Source: Tellurirhabdus bombi (GTDB lineage: Bacteria; Bacteroidota; Bacteroidia; Cytophagales; Spirosomataceae). From it: a stretch of DNA of 64,000 nt. The DNA lies in NCBI RefSeq assembly GCF_021484805.1, contig NZ_CP090557.1, positions 2,802,001-2,866,000 on the forward strand, read 5' to 3'. Made by a program: the position numbers and the translations under genes. The notes beneath the pieces were generated by a model, which was not told the origin of the DNA, did not search any database, and saw only the letters and a program-made list of their open reading frames with translations. Below, in pieces: positions 63,453 to 64,000 of this stretch (positions within the stretch are counted from its first letter, which is position 1; each line of letters starts with the position of its first letter).

Positions 63453-64000
63453 ATGGAAGCAATCCAACACGAGAAAGGGCAGATTTCGATTCATACCGAG
63501 AACATCTTCCCAATTATCAAAAAATTTCTCTACTCTGACCACGAGATTTTCCTGCGCGAGCTGGTTTCCAATGCTGTAGATGCAACCCAGAAGCTAAAGA
63601 AACTGGCTTCTTTTGGGGAGTTTAATGGCGAACTGGGCGAATTGAAAGTGACCGTCAAGCTCGATAAAGAAGCCAAGACCATTACCGTTAGCGATCAGGG
63701 TATTGGTATGACGGCGGAAGAGATTAAAAAATACATCAACCAGATTGCTTTTTCCGGCGCTTCGGAATTTCTGGAAAAATACAAAGACAAGGTTGATGAC
63801 AAAGGAGCTATCATTGGCCACTTCGGATTAGGTTTCTACTCGGCGTTCATGGTAGCCGAACAAGTTGAGATCATTACGAAGTCATTCCGGGAGGGCAGCG
63901 AACCCGCGCGTTGGGTGTGCGATGGCTCAACGGAGTTTGAAATCACCTCCGCTGAACGGGCTGAGCATGGAACAGATGTCATTCTGCACATTGCACCTGA
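63453..64000 (+). CDS. htpG: Molecular chaperone HtpG (Hsp90), 3'-truncated by window edge
   Basis: The first 182 codons of HtpG, running off the right edge. The ATP-binding N-terminal domain shows EIFLRELVSNAVDATQKL (Asn/Asp nucleotide contacts), VSDQGIGMTAEEIKKYI, and the lid region ending IGHFGLGFYSAFMVAEQV. It folds or stabilises stress-damaged proteins. ATG at 63453; a TATCATTG -7-like sequence lies 4 bases before it. Confidence 0.95.
   Translation, partial: MEAIQHEKGQISIHTENIFPIIKKFLYSDHEIFLRELVSNAVDATQKLKKLASFGEFNGELGELKVTVKLDKEAKTITVSDQGIGMTAEEIKKYINQIAFSGASEFLEKYKDKVDDKGAIIGHFGLGFYSAFMVAEQVEIITKSFREGSEPARWVCDGSTEFEITSAERAEHGTDVILHIAP

Noticed and set aside
1-64000. tRNA, rRNA, insertion sequences, prophage and CRISPR arrays
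   Set aside because: None seen in the intergenic regions on reading; short tRNA-like folds were not tested by computation.

Overview
The window looks like a piece of chromosome from a Bacteroidota bacterium of the order Cytophagales, probably near Spirosoma or Larkinella (inference from protein content, base composition near 50% GC, and absence of clear Shine-Dalgarno sites; several promoters instead match the Bacteroidota pattern TTTG / TAnnTTTG). It is densely coded, with about 55 genes and many strong hairpin terminators. I saw no rRNA, tRNA, insertion sequence, phage gene or CRISPR array. The right edge cuts htpG after about 182 codons.

Layout. 1-9.8 kb: CPA1 Na+/H+ antiporter, o-succinylbenzoate synthase (menaquinone), LpxK (lipid A), a putative porin, a DUF1835 protein and an AddB-like PD-(D/E)XK nuclease. 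10-14.3 kb: a two-gene RND efflux operon ending in a bidirectional terminator. 14.3-22.5 kb: YitT membrane protein, small exported unknown, sorbosone-dehydrogenase-like lipoprotein, Dps, two alpha/beta hydrolases, a Tat-exported TIM-barrel isomerase, a PLP-dependent dehydratase and Ogt. 22.7-25.5 kb: two tandem paralogous glucose/sorbosone dehydrogenase lipoproteins. 25.6-30 kb: serine acetyltransferase, then a gluconate-dehydrogenase-like pair (Tat-exported small subunit plus GMC flavoprotein with a candidate Fe-S motif) and an SDR. 30-39.9 kb: orphan PhnD-like binding protein and a three-gene cassette of exported peptidases (M1, S9, M16). 39.9-49.3 kb: esterase, transglutaminase, Gfo/Idh/MocA oxidoreductase, small membrane proteins, a ferritin-like protein, prephenate dehydrogenase, a lipoprotein of unknown role and two PA2169-type four-helix proteins. 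49.4-55.8 kb: CNNM/CorC-type transporter and a cytochrome c maturation operon ccmB-ccmC-ccmD-ccmE-ccmF. 56-64 kb: feoA-feoB, a 54-residue membrane protein, Nnr (NAD(P)HX repair), rplS, dapF, bestrophin, rhodanese and htpG.

How it fits together. Most of the window is core metabolism and cell envelope. The accessory theme is periplasmic oxidation of sugars and digestion of peptides: three soluble-type sugar dehydrogenase lipoproteins, a GMC dehydrogenase complex, a Tat-exported isomerase and oxidoreductase, and three secreted peptidases. Electrons from such dehydrogenases could enter c-type cytochromes, whose maturation genes are here. The most interesting details are the CcmE with a C-x3-Y heme-binding motif in place of H-x3-Y, the absence of ccmA and ccmH from the ccm operon, and the GMC protein with a C-x5-C-x3-C motif matching the [3Fe-4S] site of FAD-dependent glucose dehydrogenases. 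I found no clear defence system, secondary-metabolite cluster or wholly novel multi-gene system.
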